Below are positions 1 through 10,822 of a stretch of 40,532 bases of DNA, in pieces; position 1 is the first letter of the stretch; the number at the start of each line of letters is the position of its first letter. This DNA is from DATLOJ01 sp035536315 (GTDB lineage Bacteria > Actinomycetota > CADDZG01 > JAHWKV01): assembly GCA_035536315.1 (NCBI GenBank), contig DATLOJ010000017.1:1-40532 (forward strand), given 5' to 3'. The position numbers and the translations under genes are program-made. The notes beneath the pieces were generated by a model, which saw only the letters and a list, made by a program, of their open reading frames with translations, was not told where the DNA came from and ran no database searches.

Positions 1-3000
1 TCGACGTCCGGATGATTTCGAAGAGCGGCGCCTATTTCGCCCGGCTCGATCCGAAAGCCTCTGATCTTCAACTGGTCGTCACCCCTGCCGAGGTACTGCA
101 CATCGCCGTCGCTCGTCATTCGGCCGAGGTCTCCAGAGCGGTACAGCCTCTCCCCCGCTGTGAACTCGTTCGCGACGAACCTTTCAGCGGTAAGTGCCGG
201 ACGATTCAAATATCCGCGCGCAATTCCATCTCCACCGACATGTATCTCACCGGCCACTCCGATCGGGCAGAGACCCCCCTGCCGGTCGAGGACGAGCATC
301 TGAAGATCGCTCAACGGTCGTCCGATCAGGCTCGACTGAACACCTATATCTGCTTCCGTGACTCGCCGGTGGCTCACATGCACGGTGGTTTCGGTGATTC
401 CGTACATATTGAACAGTTCGGGTTCCCGGTCACCTCTTCTTCTGATCCATGAGCCCAGCCGGAAGAAGTCGAGCGCCTCTCCTCCGAAAATTACGAGTCG
501 CAACGCGAGATCCGCATCTTCCGCGGATCTCTCCTCCGCTTCCGACAGCCGGTAGAAGGCGGACGGCGTTTGATTTAGCACCGTCACGCGCTCTCTTTCG
601 ACCAGCTCGAGGAACTGCTTCGGATCGCGCTGAGCATCCTTCGGGACGATGACCGCCGAACCCCCAGTCGTCAGCGCACCCCACAGCTCCCAAACGGAAA
701 AGTCGAATGAGAACGAGTGGAAAACACTCCAAACATCGGAGCCGCTGAAGCCGAACAGATCCTCCGTCGAGTCGAACAGACGCGTGACGTTGTGGTGAGT
801 AACACCGACGCCTTTCGGAGTGCCGGTGGAGCCGGATGTGTAAATGACGTATGCGAGGTTCGATGGGGAGGTGACGGCCGGCGGACGCGGGACCCCCCTG
901 CCATCGGCAGAAATCACGCTTTTGCCTTCTGCGATCTGCTCCGCGAGCGAATCCATTCCGGCCCCCGCGACTATCAACTCGCTGCGTGTGTCAGAGACGA
1001 TGAACTGCAAACGCTCCACCGGGTAAGAGGGATCGAGCGGCGCGTATGCCGCGCCGCAGCAAAGGACCGCCAGCATCGCAGCGACCATTTCCGGCCCCCG
1101 CTCGCACAGGATGGGAACCACAGACTCCGGCCCAACTCCCTGTTCATGCAGCGCTCCAGCCAGGAGCTCGGCCATTGCGCTTAGGGCCGAATAGGTGAAC
1201 GTTTCGTCGCCGTGCTTGAGGGCTGCTGCGTTGGGCGTCTCACGCGCCCACCGGAAAAAGCGCGAAGCGATGGTCGTTTCGTCTTCGAAGCTCTTGCGCT
1301 CCGTCAGATAGAGGCTCTTCACAAGGCGCTCCTCTTCGGGCGTCATCATCGGCAGACGGTCTACGCTGAGATCCGGGGATGACAAAGCAGCTTCCAGAAG
1401 CGTCAGGTAATGCCCCGTCATCCGTTCCGCGGTCTGTCTCTCGAAGATGTTCGTGTTGAAGTTCAGGGACCCGTCGAGGGCTCCGTCCACCTCCATGAAG
1501 TCCAGAGTCAGGTCGAACTTGGCCGTCTCGGTATCTGCATCCCCAAGTGAGACATCCAGGTCGCCAAACTTCTTGGGCGGGACGAATACGTTCTGAAGCG
1601 AGAAGACCACCTGAAAAACAGGACTGTGAGCTAGCTCGCGCGGCGGCTTGATCTCTTCGACGAGCTTCTCAAATGGAAACTCCTGGTGGCCAAACGCGCC
1701 CAAAGATGATTCACGCACTCGCTCCATCAGCCCGCCGACCGTTGGGTTTCCGGACAGGTCCGTCCGAAGCACAAGCGTGTTCACGAAGAACCCGATCAGA
1801 CCCTCCATCTCCGCGCGTGTCCTGCCGGCAATGGGGGTCGCGACGACCACGTCGCTTACTCCGCTGTAGCGGCTCAGCATCACTTTGAACACAGCGAGCA
1901 GAGCCATGAACATCGTGATGTTTCGTTCGGCGCAGAACTTCTTGATTCGGTCGGTAGTGGCTGGGTCGATCGTGAAAGAGACCGTGTCCCCATCGAACGT
2001 CTGAACCGGGGGTCTTGGCTTGTCTCCGGGTATCTCCAGAACCTCGGTTGCGCCGTGCATGTAGTCGCGCCAGAACTCGATGAGCGGCGCCTGCTGCTCG
2101 CGATCATCGAGCCAGTTCTTCTGCCAGAGGGAGTAGTCGGCGTGCTGGAGATGGGGTTCGGGAAGTGGAGAGGGCAGGCCCCTGCGGAATGCGTCATATA
2201 TAGAGGACAGCTCGCCCACAAGGATTCCAAGAGACCATCCATCCGAAACGATGTGATGCGTGGCGAACACCACCAGGTGGTCTCTCTCTGAAAGCTTGAT
2301 TGCGGTCGTTCTGAGAAGCGGGCCCCGGGCCAGGTCGAACGGCCTTTGCGCCTCATCCGTTGCCGCGCGCTCGGCCTCGCTCTCGACCAGCGATGGATCG
2401 ACGCCGGAAAGATCAACAACCTGGAGATTGACCGGCATCTGGTTTGCGATCACCTGAACGGCTCGGCCGCCCCTGGCTTCGAAGGTGGTCCGCAAAATCT
2501 CGTGCCTTCGCATCACCTCGTGGAGGGAGCGCCGCAGAGCGCCCTGATCCAGGGATCCCTTCAACCGAAGGATCATCGGGACGTTGTAAACGGAACTGGC
2601 CGGTTCGAACTGGTCGAAGAACCACAATCGCTGTTGCGCGAATGACGCCTCGACCACATCCGACCGCTCAACCGGCACGATCGGATTTCCGCCCGCGACC
2701 CGGCCCCCCTTCAGGGCGGCCTCGGTCCTTCCGGCCAGGCCCCCAACCGTGGGGTCCTCGAACACTGCCTTGAGCGGAATCTGCGCGCCGGCATCAGCTG
2801 CTATGTGAGAGACGAGACGAGTTGCCAGGAGCGAGTGGCCGCCGAGGTCGAAGAAATCGTCCTCCAGCCCTGGAGAAACTGCCCCCAGCAAGCTCTCGAA
2901 AATGCGCGCGATCTTCTTCTCAATTTCGGTTGCAGGCGCAGTTGTCTCTCCCTTGCCTGAAATCTCGATATCGGGAAGCGCTCTCTTGTCTGCCTTTCCG

Positions 3001-5903
3001 TTGGGCGTAAGTGGAATCCGGTCGAGTGGCATCAGCGCCTGCGGGATGAACAAAGGGGGGAGCTTCTTCATCAAGTGGGTCTTGAGGTCTGCCGGTGATG
3101 GAGGTTGGGAGCCGGCGTAGTACGCGGCCAGCATCTTTTCCCCGTGCCTGTCCTTGATCCCAAGAACGACCGCCTTGTCCACGCCCTCGTGTGAAGTGAT
3201 GGCGGTCTCGACCTCGGCCGGTTCGATCCGGACTCCTCTTATCTTCAACTGCTCGTCGACGCGGGCTGCGAACTCGAGCAGCCCTTCGCTGTTGATCCTG
3301 CCGAGGTCGCCCGTGCGGTAGAGCCTGCCGAAAGGTGTTTCCACAAACTTCTCTTTAGTGAGCTCGGGCCTGTTCAGGTAACCGATCGCAACCCCGTCAC
3401 CTCCGAGGCAGATCTCACCGGTCACTCCCCTGGGAACCAGGTTCAGATACTTGTCGAGGATGAACACGGTCGCGTTCGAGATAGGAAGCCCGATTGGAAT
3501 CCCACGATCCTCCGGCACTTCGGTCACCACGTGATAGGTGGCGTAAGTGGTGCACTCGGTGGGGCCGTAGATATTCATGACCCTTTTCGGAGGTGAAGCA
3601 GCCAGAACCTTCGAGACGCTTCCAGGATCGGCTACCTCTCCTCCAAGGATGACGGTGTCGAGCGTTTCAAATATGGAGGGGTCTTCGCTGACGGTCTGGT
3701 TGAACAGAGTCGAGGTCAAAAACAGGTAAGCAACCCTTTCCTGGATGAGGCTCTTCTTGAACTGAGGGGGGTCGAGGACGGTCTCCTTCGGAAGGATCGC
3801 CAGCCGTCCGGCGTTGAGAAGAGCAGCCCACACCTCCCAAATCGCCACGTCAAAAGAGGCGTTGGCAACTTGAGCCACGACCTCTCCCTCCGAAACTTGT
3901 GCGTAGTTCGCATTGATCACACGACTGGTGACCGCTCTGTGCGGAAGCAGGATTCCTTTGGGAACTCCGGTGGATCCGGAAGTGAACATCACATACGCGG
4001 GGTCTGTTGCTCGGACTTTCGCAGGATGAGGCTGGGCGGGAGTGGGATGTCCGGCCCCGTCGTCATCGACGAGCACCAGGGTTCCGACATCGGGGGCCTT
4101 GCCGGCGTGCTTGCTGTCGGTGACGATCACTGTGGCACCGGAGTCCTGGACCATGAAAGACAGTCGCTCGCCGGGGTAAGTCACGTCGAGTGGGAGGCAG
4201 GCACATCCGCTCTTCATTACGGCGACGATCGACACGATCATGGGCTCGCCCCGCTCCATGAAGATCCCAACCGGCGAGCCCCCCTCCGCTCCTGCGGCCC
4301 TGATTCGGAGTGCGAGCTCCTGGCTTTTGCGGTCGAGGTCGCCGTAGTTGGTGTTCAACCCTTGATCGGACACCGCGACACGGTCCGGGTATTGACGCGC
4401 GACAGCCTCGAACTGCTCATGGAGCGTCTTATCTCGCGGGTACTCGGCTTCGGTCTTCGTATACATCGCCCCTATTGCGTTCGCCTCGTCGGCATCCAGG
4501 ATCTCCAAAGCGGAAATCGGAGTGCTTGGATTCGAAGTCGCAGCTCGCAGGAGGTTCTCGAAGTGCTTAGCCATCTGCTCGATCGTCTTGGGATCGAACA
4601 TGTCGGTGTTGTAGTTGAAGGAGCAACTGAAGGCCCCCTCGTCCAGCTCGATGTCGAGTGAAAGGTCGAACTTGGTCGCGCCGGTATCCACCGGCAGATA
4701 CCCGATCTCCGCAGACCCGAGCTTGAGGTCCGGCATTGGAGCGTTCTGTAATGCAAACGTGACTTGAAACAAGGGCGGATGACCCATGTCTCTCTCGGGC
4801 CTGACCTCCTCGACGATTCGCTCGAACGGAACGTCCTGATGTTCGAGCGCCGCAATGACACTTTCCTTGGTCCTGGCCACGAGGAATTCGAACGAAGGGT
4901 CGCCGGCTGCACTGACTCGAAGGGGAAGGGCGTTGACGAAGAAGCCGATCAACGGTTCTGTCTCCGGCTTACTCCGGCCTGCTATCGGGCTTCCGACAAC
5001 AATGTCGTCGGCCCCCGTGTATCTATGCAGCAGAGTCGCGAAACACGCAAAGAGCACCATGAATGGGGTCGCACCCAGGTCGCGCGCCGTTTGGTCGACG
5101 CGTGTGACAACCGCCTGATCGGTCGTCATGAAGTACGTCGCTCCTGAGTAGGTCTGCACCGTCGGGCGCGGCCTGTCGGTCGGAAGTTCGAGCAACGAAG
5201 GTGCACCCCCGAGGTTGTCGCGCCAGAAGCTCAGGCTGCTTTTGACCTGCTCAGACTCCAGCCAGCCACGTTGCCATTCCGCAAAATCCGGGTACTGGAT
5301 TTCCAGCGGCGGCAATGTGTCGGCTCCATCCGCCTCATACAGGGCGGACAGCTCGCCGATGAAGACTCCCATCGACCATCCATCCGAGACGATGTGGTGC
5401 ATGCAGATCAAAAGGGCCTGCTTATCGCCGGGCATTTCGACTACAGCGACGCGCAGGAGCGGAGGCCTGGTGAGGTCGAAGGGCTTGCGGGCAAGCTCCC
5501 GGGCAAGATCCACCAGCTTCTCGCGCGCATCGGCCTCCGACGCCAAAGAGAGATCGTGCTTACCGACGAAGAACTCCACCTGGTCTCTGATTACCTGGCG
5601 GGGCTCCTCGCCGACCTCGACGAAACCCGTTCGAAGCGACTCGTGCCTGGCGACCAGAGCTCGAAGAGAACGCTCGAGTGTGTCGAAAGAGACCTTGCCA
5701 TCGATCAGAACGGCGCCGAATATGTTGTAGGTGGCGCCAAAGGGAACGAGTTTTTCGAGAAACCAGAGCCGCTGCTGCGCGAACGAAAGCTGGAGCGGCC
5801 CGGAGCGCTCTGCCTTCGGAATCCCTCCGGCACTTCGGACGATCCCCTTCTTTTCTAGAAGAGCTTTGAGGAGCCTCTCCCGCGCAGGTCCCTGAGAGCT
5901 CAC
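1..5903 (-). CDS. Nonribosomal peptide synthetase, C-A-T-C-A..., incomplete at left edge
   Basis: Peptide assembly-line protein. The reading frame is open from a GTG at 5903, which overlaps the TGA of the upstream NRPS (GTGA overlap), to the left edge, giving about 1967 residues. Domains in order: condensation (LCL-like start near residue 35, MHHIVSDGWS near 169), adenylation (FTSGSTGVPKG near 644), carrier (FFDLGGHSLLA, Ser near 1020), condensation (THHIVSDGWS near 1217), adenylation (YTSGSTGTPKG near 1691), which is cut off after its A8 motif. The first A domain reads D-V-W-F-I-G-I-T-Y at the specificity positions, which I cannot assign. The second reads D-F-W-N-I-G-M-V-H, identical to the published threonine code. 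Both C domains keep the HHxxxDG motif and look active. The rest of the last module, and any thioesterase, lies outside the window. Confidence 0.95.
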   Translation of the reverse strand, partial: MSSQGPARERLLKALLEKKGIVRSAGGIPKAERSGPLQLSFAQQRLWFLEKLVPFGATYNIFGAVLIDGKVSFDTLERSLRALVARHESLRTGFVEVGEEPRQVIRDQVEFFVGKHDLSLASEADAREKLVDLARELARKPFDLTRPPLLRVAVVEMPGDKQALLICMHHIVSDGWSMGVFIGELSALYEADGADTLPPLEIQYPDFAEWQRGWLESEQVKSSLSFWRDNLGGAPSLLELPTDRPRPTVQTYSGATYFMTTDQAVVTRVDQTARDLGATPFMVLFACFATLLHRYTGADDIVVGSPIAGRSKPETEPLIGFFVNALPLRVSAAGDPSFEFLVARTKESVIAALEHQDVPFERIVEEVRPERDMGHPPLFQVTFALQNAPMPDLKLGSAEIGYLPVDTGATKFDLSLDIELDEGAFSCSFNYNTDMFDPKTIEQMAKHFENLLRAATSNPSTPISALEILDADEANAIGAMYTKTEAEYPRDKTLHEQFEAVARQYPDRVAVSDQGLNTNYGDLDRKSQELALRIRAAGAEGGSPVGIFMERGEPMIVSIVAVMKSGCACLPLDVTYPGERLSFMVQDSGATVIVTDSKHAGKAPDVGTLVLVDDDGAGHPTPAQPHPAKVRATDPAYVMFTSGSTGVPKGILLPHRAVTSRVINANYAQVSEGEVVAQVANASFDVAIWEVWAALLNAGRLAILPKETVLDPPQFKKSLIQERVAYLFLTSTLFNQTVSEDPSIFETLDTVILGGEVADPGSVSKVLAASPPKRVMNIYGPTECTTYATYHVVTEVPEDRGIPIGLPISNATVFILDKYLNLVPRGVTGEICLGGDGVAIGYLNRPELTKEKFVETPFGRLYRTGDLGRINSEGLLEFAARVDEQLKIRGVRIEPAEVETAITSHEGVDKAVVLGIKDRHGEKMLAAYYAGSQPPSPADLKTHLMKKLPPLFIPQALMPLDRIPLTPNGKADKRALPDIEISGKGETTAPATEIEKKIARIFESLLGAVSPGLEDDFFDLGGHSLLATRLVSHIAADAGAQIPLKAVFEDPTVGGLAGRTEAALKGGRVAGGNPIVPVERSDVVEASFAQQRLWFFDQFEPASSVYNVPMILRLKGSLDQGALRRSLHEVMRRHEILRTTFEARGGRAVQVIANQMPVNLQVVDLSGVDPSLVESEAERAATDEAQRPFDLARGPLLRTTAIKLSERDHLVVFATHHIVSDGWSLGILVGELSSIYDAFRRGLPSPLPEPHLQHADYSLWQKNWLDDREQQAPLIEFWRDYMHGATEVLEIPGDKPRPPVQTFDGDTVSFTIDPATTDRIKKFCAERNITMFMALLAVFKVMLSRYSGVSDVVVATPIAGRTRAEMEGLIGFFVNTLVLRTDLSGNPTVGGLMERVRESSLGAFGHQEFPFEKLVEEIKPPRELAHSPVFQVVFSLQNVFVPPKKFGDLDVSLGDADTETAKFDLTLDFMEVDGALDGSLNFNTNIFERQTAERMTGHYLTLLEAALSSPDLSVDRLPMMTPEEERLVKSLYLTERKSFEDETTIASRFFRWARETPNAAALKHGDETFTYSALSAMAELLAGALHEQGVGPESVVPILCERGPEMVAAMLAVLCCGAAYAPLDPSYPVERLQFIVSDTRSELIVAGAGMDSLAEQIAEGKSVISADGRGVPRPPAVTSPSNLAYVIYTSGSTGTPKGVGVTHHNVTRLFDSTEDLFGFSGSDVWSVFHSFSFDFSVWELWGALTTGGSAVIVPKDAQRDPKQFLELVERERVTVLNQTPSAFYRLSEAEERSAEDADLALRLVIFGGEALDFFRLGSWIRRRGDREPELFNMYGITETTVHVSHRRVTEADIGVQSSLIGRPLSDLQMLVLDRQGGLCPIGVAGEIHVGGDGIARGYLNRPALTAERFVANEFTAGERLYRSGDLGRMTSDGDVQYLGRGDDQLKIRGFRIEPGEIGAALRNHPDV

Positions 5904-8900
5904 GGTCGGGGGCCTCTCGGCAGCCTTGGAATCATCTCGGGAGGGGTCAGTCCCGCGGCCGCTTTCTTCTCAACGACGGCGGCGAGTCTCGAAACGGTGG
6001 GTTCCTCGAAGATCGACTTCAAGGGGATCTCTACATGCATCGTTTCGTGAATTCGTGAGATCACCTGAGTCGCCAGCAGGGAATGCCCTCCAAGCTCGAA
6101 AAAGCTGTCGTCGAGTCCGATCGGCGATTTCTCCAGAACCTGCTCCCAGATGCTTGCCACCGTTGCCTCAATCTCGGTCTCCGGGGGCCGGTACGCGGCG
6201 GCAGTCGAATCGAGTTTCGGGAGCGCGGCCCTGTCTACCTTGCCGTTCGGGTTCAGAGGAAGTCGCTCCAATGCCATCAGTGCTTGGGGAACCATGAACT
6301 GAGGCAGCTTGGATGAGAGAAAGGTCTTCAAATCTGGCGCTCCAGGAGGGCTCGCGCCCGAGTAGTACGCGACCAGCGTCTTGTCGCCGGGCCTTTCCTC
6401 TAACGCAAGAACAACCGCTTCGTCGATCGCTTCATGCGATGTGATTGCAGCTTCTACTTCCCCCGGCTCGATGCGGAAGCCTCTTATCTTCAGCTGCTCG
6501 TCTATTCGTCCAACAAACTCGATCTCGCCCTTGTTGTTGATCCTTCCCAGATCGCCGGAGCGGTACAGCCTTCCGTAACGCGTCAGGACGAACTTCTCCC
6601 TCGTCAGGTCGGGCCGGTTGAGATAACCCACGGCAAGCCCATCGCCGCCCAAACAAATCTCGCCGATCACTCCCCTCGGGAGGGGCTCGAGGTTTGAGTC
6701 GAGGATGAAAACCGTCGAGCCCGATACTGGCCGGCCAATTGGAATCGCCTTTCCTTCACTGACTTCCTCTACTTCATGCCATGTTGAAAAGGTGGTGTTC
6801 TCCGTTGGGCCGTATCCGTTGACGAGCCTTCTCGGAGGGCTTCCGGCAAGGACCTTTGCGACGCCGGCCGGATCGGCAACCTCGCCGCCAATGATCACTG
6901 AGTCGATGGATGAGAAGACGCTTGGGTCAGACGCGGCCAGGTGGTTGAAATACGCGGTTGTAAAGAATGCCACGGTCACTGCATTGTCACGAACGGATTG
7001 GGAAAGGGCCTGGGGCGATAGCAATGTTTGCTTGTCGATCACAACCAGACGCGCGCCGTTTAGCAGTGCTCCCCAGAGCTCGAAAACCGAGGCATCAAAG
7101 GAGAAGTTCGACGACTGCGTGATCACATCGTCCGGCCCCAGGCTCAAGTAGTTGGTGTTCACCACAAGCCTCAGGACGGCCCTGTGTGGAATCACTATCC
7201 CCTTGGGTACGCCGGTGGATCCTGAAGTGAACATGACGCAAGCCGGGGCGGCCGCACTCGTGGCCCGGGGTGATTGGTCTGCCATGTCCTGTGGGGGAAC
7301 TTCTTCCATCAGCACTTTTGAGACATCTTCAGGAAGCTGTGCGGCCCCGGCCCGGTCGGTAAGGACGACCGTGGTTCCTGTGTCCTGCAGCATGAAAGAC
7401 AACCGCTCCATCGGATATTCGGGATCCAGCGGCAAGTACGCAGACCCCGCCATCAGGACCCCGAGTGTGGCGACGATGAGGTCGACCCCCCTATCCAAAA
7501 AGACTCCGACTGGTTTGTCGCCCGCGCTCCCCGCTTTCAAAATCTCTGTTGCGACCGAACCCGCTCGCTCGCGAAGCTCTCCGTACGTCATAGACCGGGA
7601 GCCGGACACAACGGCCATCTTGCCGGCATGCTGGGCGGCCACCTTTTCGAACCACCCGTGAATCGTCTCGTCCCTGGGGTACTCAGGCACCGATCCGTTC
7701 AGCTCGTAATACAGCGAGCGCTCTTCAAGTTCCGTCAAGAGCGGGAGAGCCGAGATGCGCTGGGTTGGGCCGGCAAGAGCCTCGTCGAGAAGGTGCTGAA
7801 AATGTGACGCAAACCGGGACATGGTTTCACCCTCGAAGAGGTCCGAGTTGTAAAGAAGGGAGCAGCGGTACACCCCTTCCGCCTCCGTCACTTCCAGCGT
7901 GACGTCGACCGGCACCGCGTTGGTCGGCGCTTCCACCACCGCCGGCCCGGCCCCCTGCAGCTCGAGCAGGACGGGGGCCGTGTTCTGCATGACGAACATG
8001 ATCTGGACGAGCGGGCTCCTGCTTGGATCCCTTTCGGGATGAAGCTCGGAAACAAGCTTCTCGAACGGGACTTCCTGGTTTGCAAAGCCACCCAGTGCCG
8101 CCTCCCTGACGCGGCTCAGCAGGTCGGCGAATGTTGGGTTTCCCGTTAGATCCACATCAAGGACCAGCGTGTTCACAAAGAATCCAACGACGTCCTCCAG
8201 CTCCTGACGGTTGCGCCCTGCAATAGGCGATCCAACGAGCACCCGCTCGGCACGTCCGTACCTGCCGGCAACAAGGCCAAAGGCGCTGAGCAAAACCATG
8301 AACGGCGTGGATTCACCATCGCGAGCCCTTTCACTCACCATCTCGAACGTAGAAGGTCCAAGCGTGAAGTCGAAACGGCTGCCCCGAAACGTCTGCACGG
8401 TCGGCCTTGGATGATCGAGCGGAAGCTCGAGAAGCCCCGGCGCCCCCTTCAGCCTCTCCCGGAAATGCTCTATCTGACGGCCGGCGCTCGGCGAATCCAC
8501 CCACTCGCGCTGCCACCGTGCGAACGAGCTGTACGGAACCTCCTGCGGTGCGAGGGGGGCCGGATCTCCGCGCAGCCTTCCCGCATACGCCGTACCCAGG
8601 TCGCGCGCAACAATCGACAGGGACCACCCATCCGAGACGATGTGATGCATCGAAAGAAAGAGCGCGTGGTCGTCTTCACCCATGACGACCAGTGTGCAGC
8701 GGACAAGTGGCGCCGCCGAAAGGTCGAACGGCTGCACCGCCTCTTGTGCCTTTAATCCTTCGAGCTTTCGCTCTCGGTCGGCGGGGGGAAGAGGCGACAG
8801 GTCCACAACATCTAGTGCGAGCGGGGCTTCGGCTGCGACGCGCTGGACCGGACGTCCCGAAACCGCCGTGAACGAAGAACGAAACGCGTCGTGGCGCGTG

Positions 8901-10822
8901 ACCAAGTCACCCAGGGCAAGCCTGAGGGCCTCGACATCGATGGCCCCCCTGATGCGGGCGAAGCACGGAATGACATAGTCCGAGCTGCCCGGCTCGAACT
9001 GGTCGAAGAACCACAGTCTCTCCTGCTCGAGAGACAACACCGATGTCGATTGGTCGGTATCAGGACTTGGAACCAGTGACTCCAGCTCCGCTGCAAGGGG
9101 CGCCTTTGTCATCGCGTCAGCCATGGCGCTCAGCTGAGGGTGATCGAAAATCTCCCTCAGCGAAAGGTCCCGCTTCAATTGAGATCGAATCCGCGTCGAC
9201 AGCCGTGTTGCAAGAAGAGAGTCGCCGCCAAGCTCGAAGAAGCTGTCGTCGGGTGAGATCTCCGACGCTTGCAAAACGGACTCCCAAAGGCGCGCTAGGT
9301 CCTCTTCCCCGGATGTGAGCTTCCGGCCCCCACTTCCCTTGACGGCCGGCACAGGCAGAGCCCGCCTGTCGATCTTTCGGCTCTGCGTATAGGGAAGCTC
9401 TTCCATCGTGACGAAGGCCGAAGGAATCATGTAGGCCGGCAGACTCTGGTTCAGAAAGGCGGTGAGATCGTCCTGCTCGATCGACTTCGGAGTTACGTAA
9501 GCGATGAGCCGGGGGGCCGAGGGGCCCGGCGTGGTGACAACCGCTGCGTCTCCCACCCCAGGAAACCTTCGTATCGCCGTTTCGACTTCTGCGGTCTCCA
9601 CTCGATAGCCTCGAATCTTCACCTGGAAGTCTCGCCGGCCCAGGAACTCGATAGCGCCCTCGCCGATTACCGTGGCCATGTCCCCCGTCCTGTACATGCG
9701 CGCACCGGGAGTTTTCGAAAACGGGTCCGGAAGAAAGGCAGCGGCAGTTGCGGCAGGGTTGCCAATGTATCCGCGTGCAACTCCGGACCCCCCGATGAAT
9801 AGCTCCCCCTCTTCGTTAGGAGCGGCGCTGTCGAACGACTCCTTGAGTACATGAGCCGATGCGTTCTCGAGGGCCGCGCCAATAGGGACCTTCGTCAGCG
9901 AGGCGGCATCGCCGGCCTCCCAGAAGGTCGCGGTCACCGTTGCTTCGGTCGGCCCGTACGTGTTGAGAAGTCGTGCCTTCCCTGCAGGTGATTCCAACCA
10001 CTGCTGCAGACGGCCCGCATCCGCGGCCTCTCCGCCAATGATCACCAGCCTGACGCCGGGAGGAATTGCAGCTTCGCCGGTCTCAATCTGTGCGGTCACC
10101 ATTTCGTGCCAGTAAGCAGTTGGAAGGTCGATAATGGTGACTCCGAGATCGTCGCAGCGACGGCTGAGCTCTGACGGCGACCACAGCCTGGCCTCCCGCA
10201 TAACGACGGTCGCCCCGCAAGCCAGAGTCGGAAAGATCTCCTCGATCGAGGCGTCGAATGACGGCGAGGCGAACTGAAGCATTCGATCGCCGGGGGTCAT
10301 CTCGAACAGGCGGACTACTTCATTGCAGAAGCTGCCCAGGGAGCGATGCTCGACCGCCACTCCTTTGGGAGACCCCGTGGAACCAGAGGTGAAGATGATG
10401 TATGCGCTGGACCTTGGATGCGGCGTGGCCAGGGGTCGCGCTGATCCCCCATCGACCAGGTCTTCGATAATGAGCGCGCCGCCACGAGGGGTCTGGAGTC
10501 CGCGGTGGCCGACCAGCATCGGCGAACCAAGAGCCTCGAGGATGTACTCCAGCCTTTCCGGGGGAAGCGCAGGGTCGATCGGGACAAACGCCGAACCGGC
10601 CCTCAGGACCGAAAGGAACGCTGCGATGGTCACCGGATTCCGGTCGGCGATTACTCCGATGGGAACCTCCGGACCGGCCCCCCTCTCGATCAAGGTCGCC
10701 GCAGCAGCCGAGGACATCTCCCAAAGCTGGGCATACGTGATCTCAGTGCTTCCGTCGGTGACGGCAACAGCGCCGGGGCGATCCCCTGCGGCGCGTTCAA
10801 TGAGCTCTACTACAGAGCTCAG
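5900..10822 (-). CDS. Nonribosomal peptide synthetase, A-T-C-A-T
   Basis: Two-carrier NRPS that begins directly with an adenylation domain and has no leading condensation domain. Counting from the ATG at 10717: A domain with FTSGSTGSPKG near 111, carrier FFELGGDSLLA near 498, condensation MHHIVSDGWS near 692, second A domain FTSGSTGVPKG near 1164, carrier FFELGGHSLLA near 1544. The first A reads D-A-E-D-I-G-T-V-T; two acidic residues hint at a basic substrate, a weak inference. The second reads D-A-F-F-I-G-G-T-F, one change from the valine code DAFWIGGTFK. The first canonical start, ATG 10717, would remove about 35 residues of normal A-domain N-terminus (VVELIERAAGDRP... up to ITYAQLWE). No ATG, GTG or TTG lies between. 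I therefore place the start at a CTG at 10822, which forms a CTGA overlap with the upstream stop, like the 4-bp overlaps elsewhere here. The start remains uncertain. Confidence 0.93.
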   Translation of the reverse strand: MSSVVELIERAAGDRPGAVAVTDGSTEITYAQLWEMSSAAAATLIERGAGPEVPIGVIADRNPVTIAAFLSVLRAGSAFVPIDPALPPERLEYILEALGSPMLVGHRGLQTPRGGALIIEDLVDGGSARPLATPHPRSSAYIIFTSGSTGSPKGVAVEHRSLGSFCNEVVRLFEMTPGDRMLQFASPSFDASIEEIFPTLACGATVVMREARLWSPSELSRRCDDLGVTIIDLPTAYWHEMVTAQIETGEAAIPPGVRLVIIGGEAADAGRLQQWLESPAGKARLLNTYGPTEATVTATFWEAGDAASLTKVPIGAALENASAHVLKESFDSAAPNEEGELFIGGSGVARGYIGNPAATAAAFLPDPFSKTPGARMYRTGDMATVIGEGAIEFLGRRDFQVKIRGYRVETAEVETAIRRFPGVGDAAVVTTPGPSAPRLIAYVTPKSIEQDDLTAFLNQSLPAYMIPSAFVTMEELPYTQSRKIDRRALPVPAVKGSGGRKLTSGEEDLARLWESVLQASEISPDDSFFELGGDSLLATRLSTRIRSQLKRDLSLREIFDHPQLSAMADAMTKAPLAAELESLVPSPDTDQSTSVLSLEQERLWFFDQFEPGSSDYVIPCFARIRGAIDVEALRLALGDLVTRHDAFRSSFTAVSGRPVQRVAAEAPLALDVVDLSPLPPADRERKLEGLKAQEAVQPFDLSAAPLVRCTLVVMGEDDHALFLSMHHIVSDGWSLSIVARDLGTAYAGRLRGDPAPLAPQEVPYSSFARWQREWVDSPSAGRQIEHFRERLKGAPGLLELPLDHPRPTVQTFRGSRFDFTLGPSTFEMVSERARDGESTPFMVLLSAFGLVAGRYGRAERVLVGSPIAGRNRQELEDVVGFFVNTLVLDVDLTGNPTFADLLSRVREAALGGFANQEVPFEKLVSELHPERDPSRSPLVQIMFVMQNTAPVLLELQGAGPAVVEAPTNAVPVDVTLEVTEAEGVYRCSLLYNSDLFEGETMSRFASHFQHLLDEALAGPTQRISALPLLTELEERSLYYELNGSVPEYPRDETIHGWFEKVAAQHAGKMAVVSGSRSMTYGELRERAGSVATEILKAGSAGDKPVGVFLDRGVDLIVATLGVLMAGSAYLPLDPEYPMERLSFMLQDTGTTVVLTDRAGAAQLPEDVSKVLMEEVPPQDMADQSPRATSAAAPACVMFTSGSTGVPKGIVIPHRAVLRLVVNTNYLSLGPDDVITQSSNFSFDASVFELWGALLNGARLVVIDKQTLLSPQALSQSVRDNAVTVAFFTTAYFNHLAASDPSVFSSIDSVIIGGEVADPAGVAKVLAGSPPRRLVNGYGPTENTTFSTWHEVEEVSEGKAIPIGRPVSGSTVFILDSNLEPLPRGVIGEICLGGDGLAVGYLNRPDLTREKFVLTRYGRLYRSGDLGRINNKGEIEFVGRIDEQLKIRGFRIEPGEVEAAITSHEAIDEAVVLALEERPGDKTLVAYYSGASPPGAPDLKTFLSSKLPQFMVPQALMALERLPLNPNGKVDRAALPKLDSTAAAYRPPETEIEATVASIWEQVLEKSPIGLDDSFFELGGHSLLATQVISRIHETMHVEIPLKSIFEEPTVSRLAAVVEKKAAAGLTPPEMIPRLPRGPRP

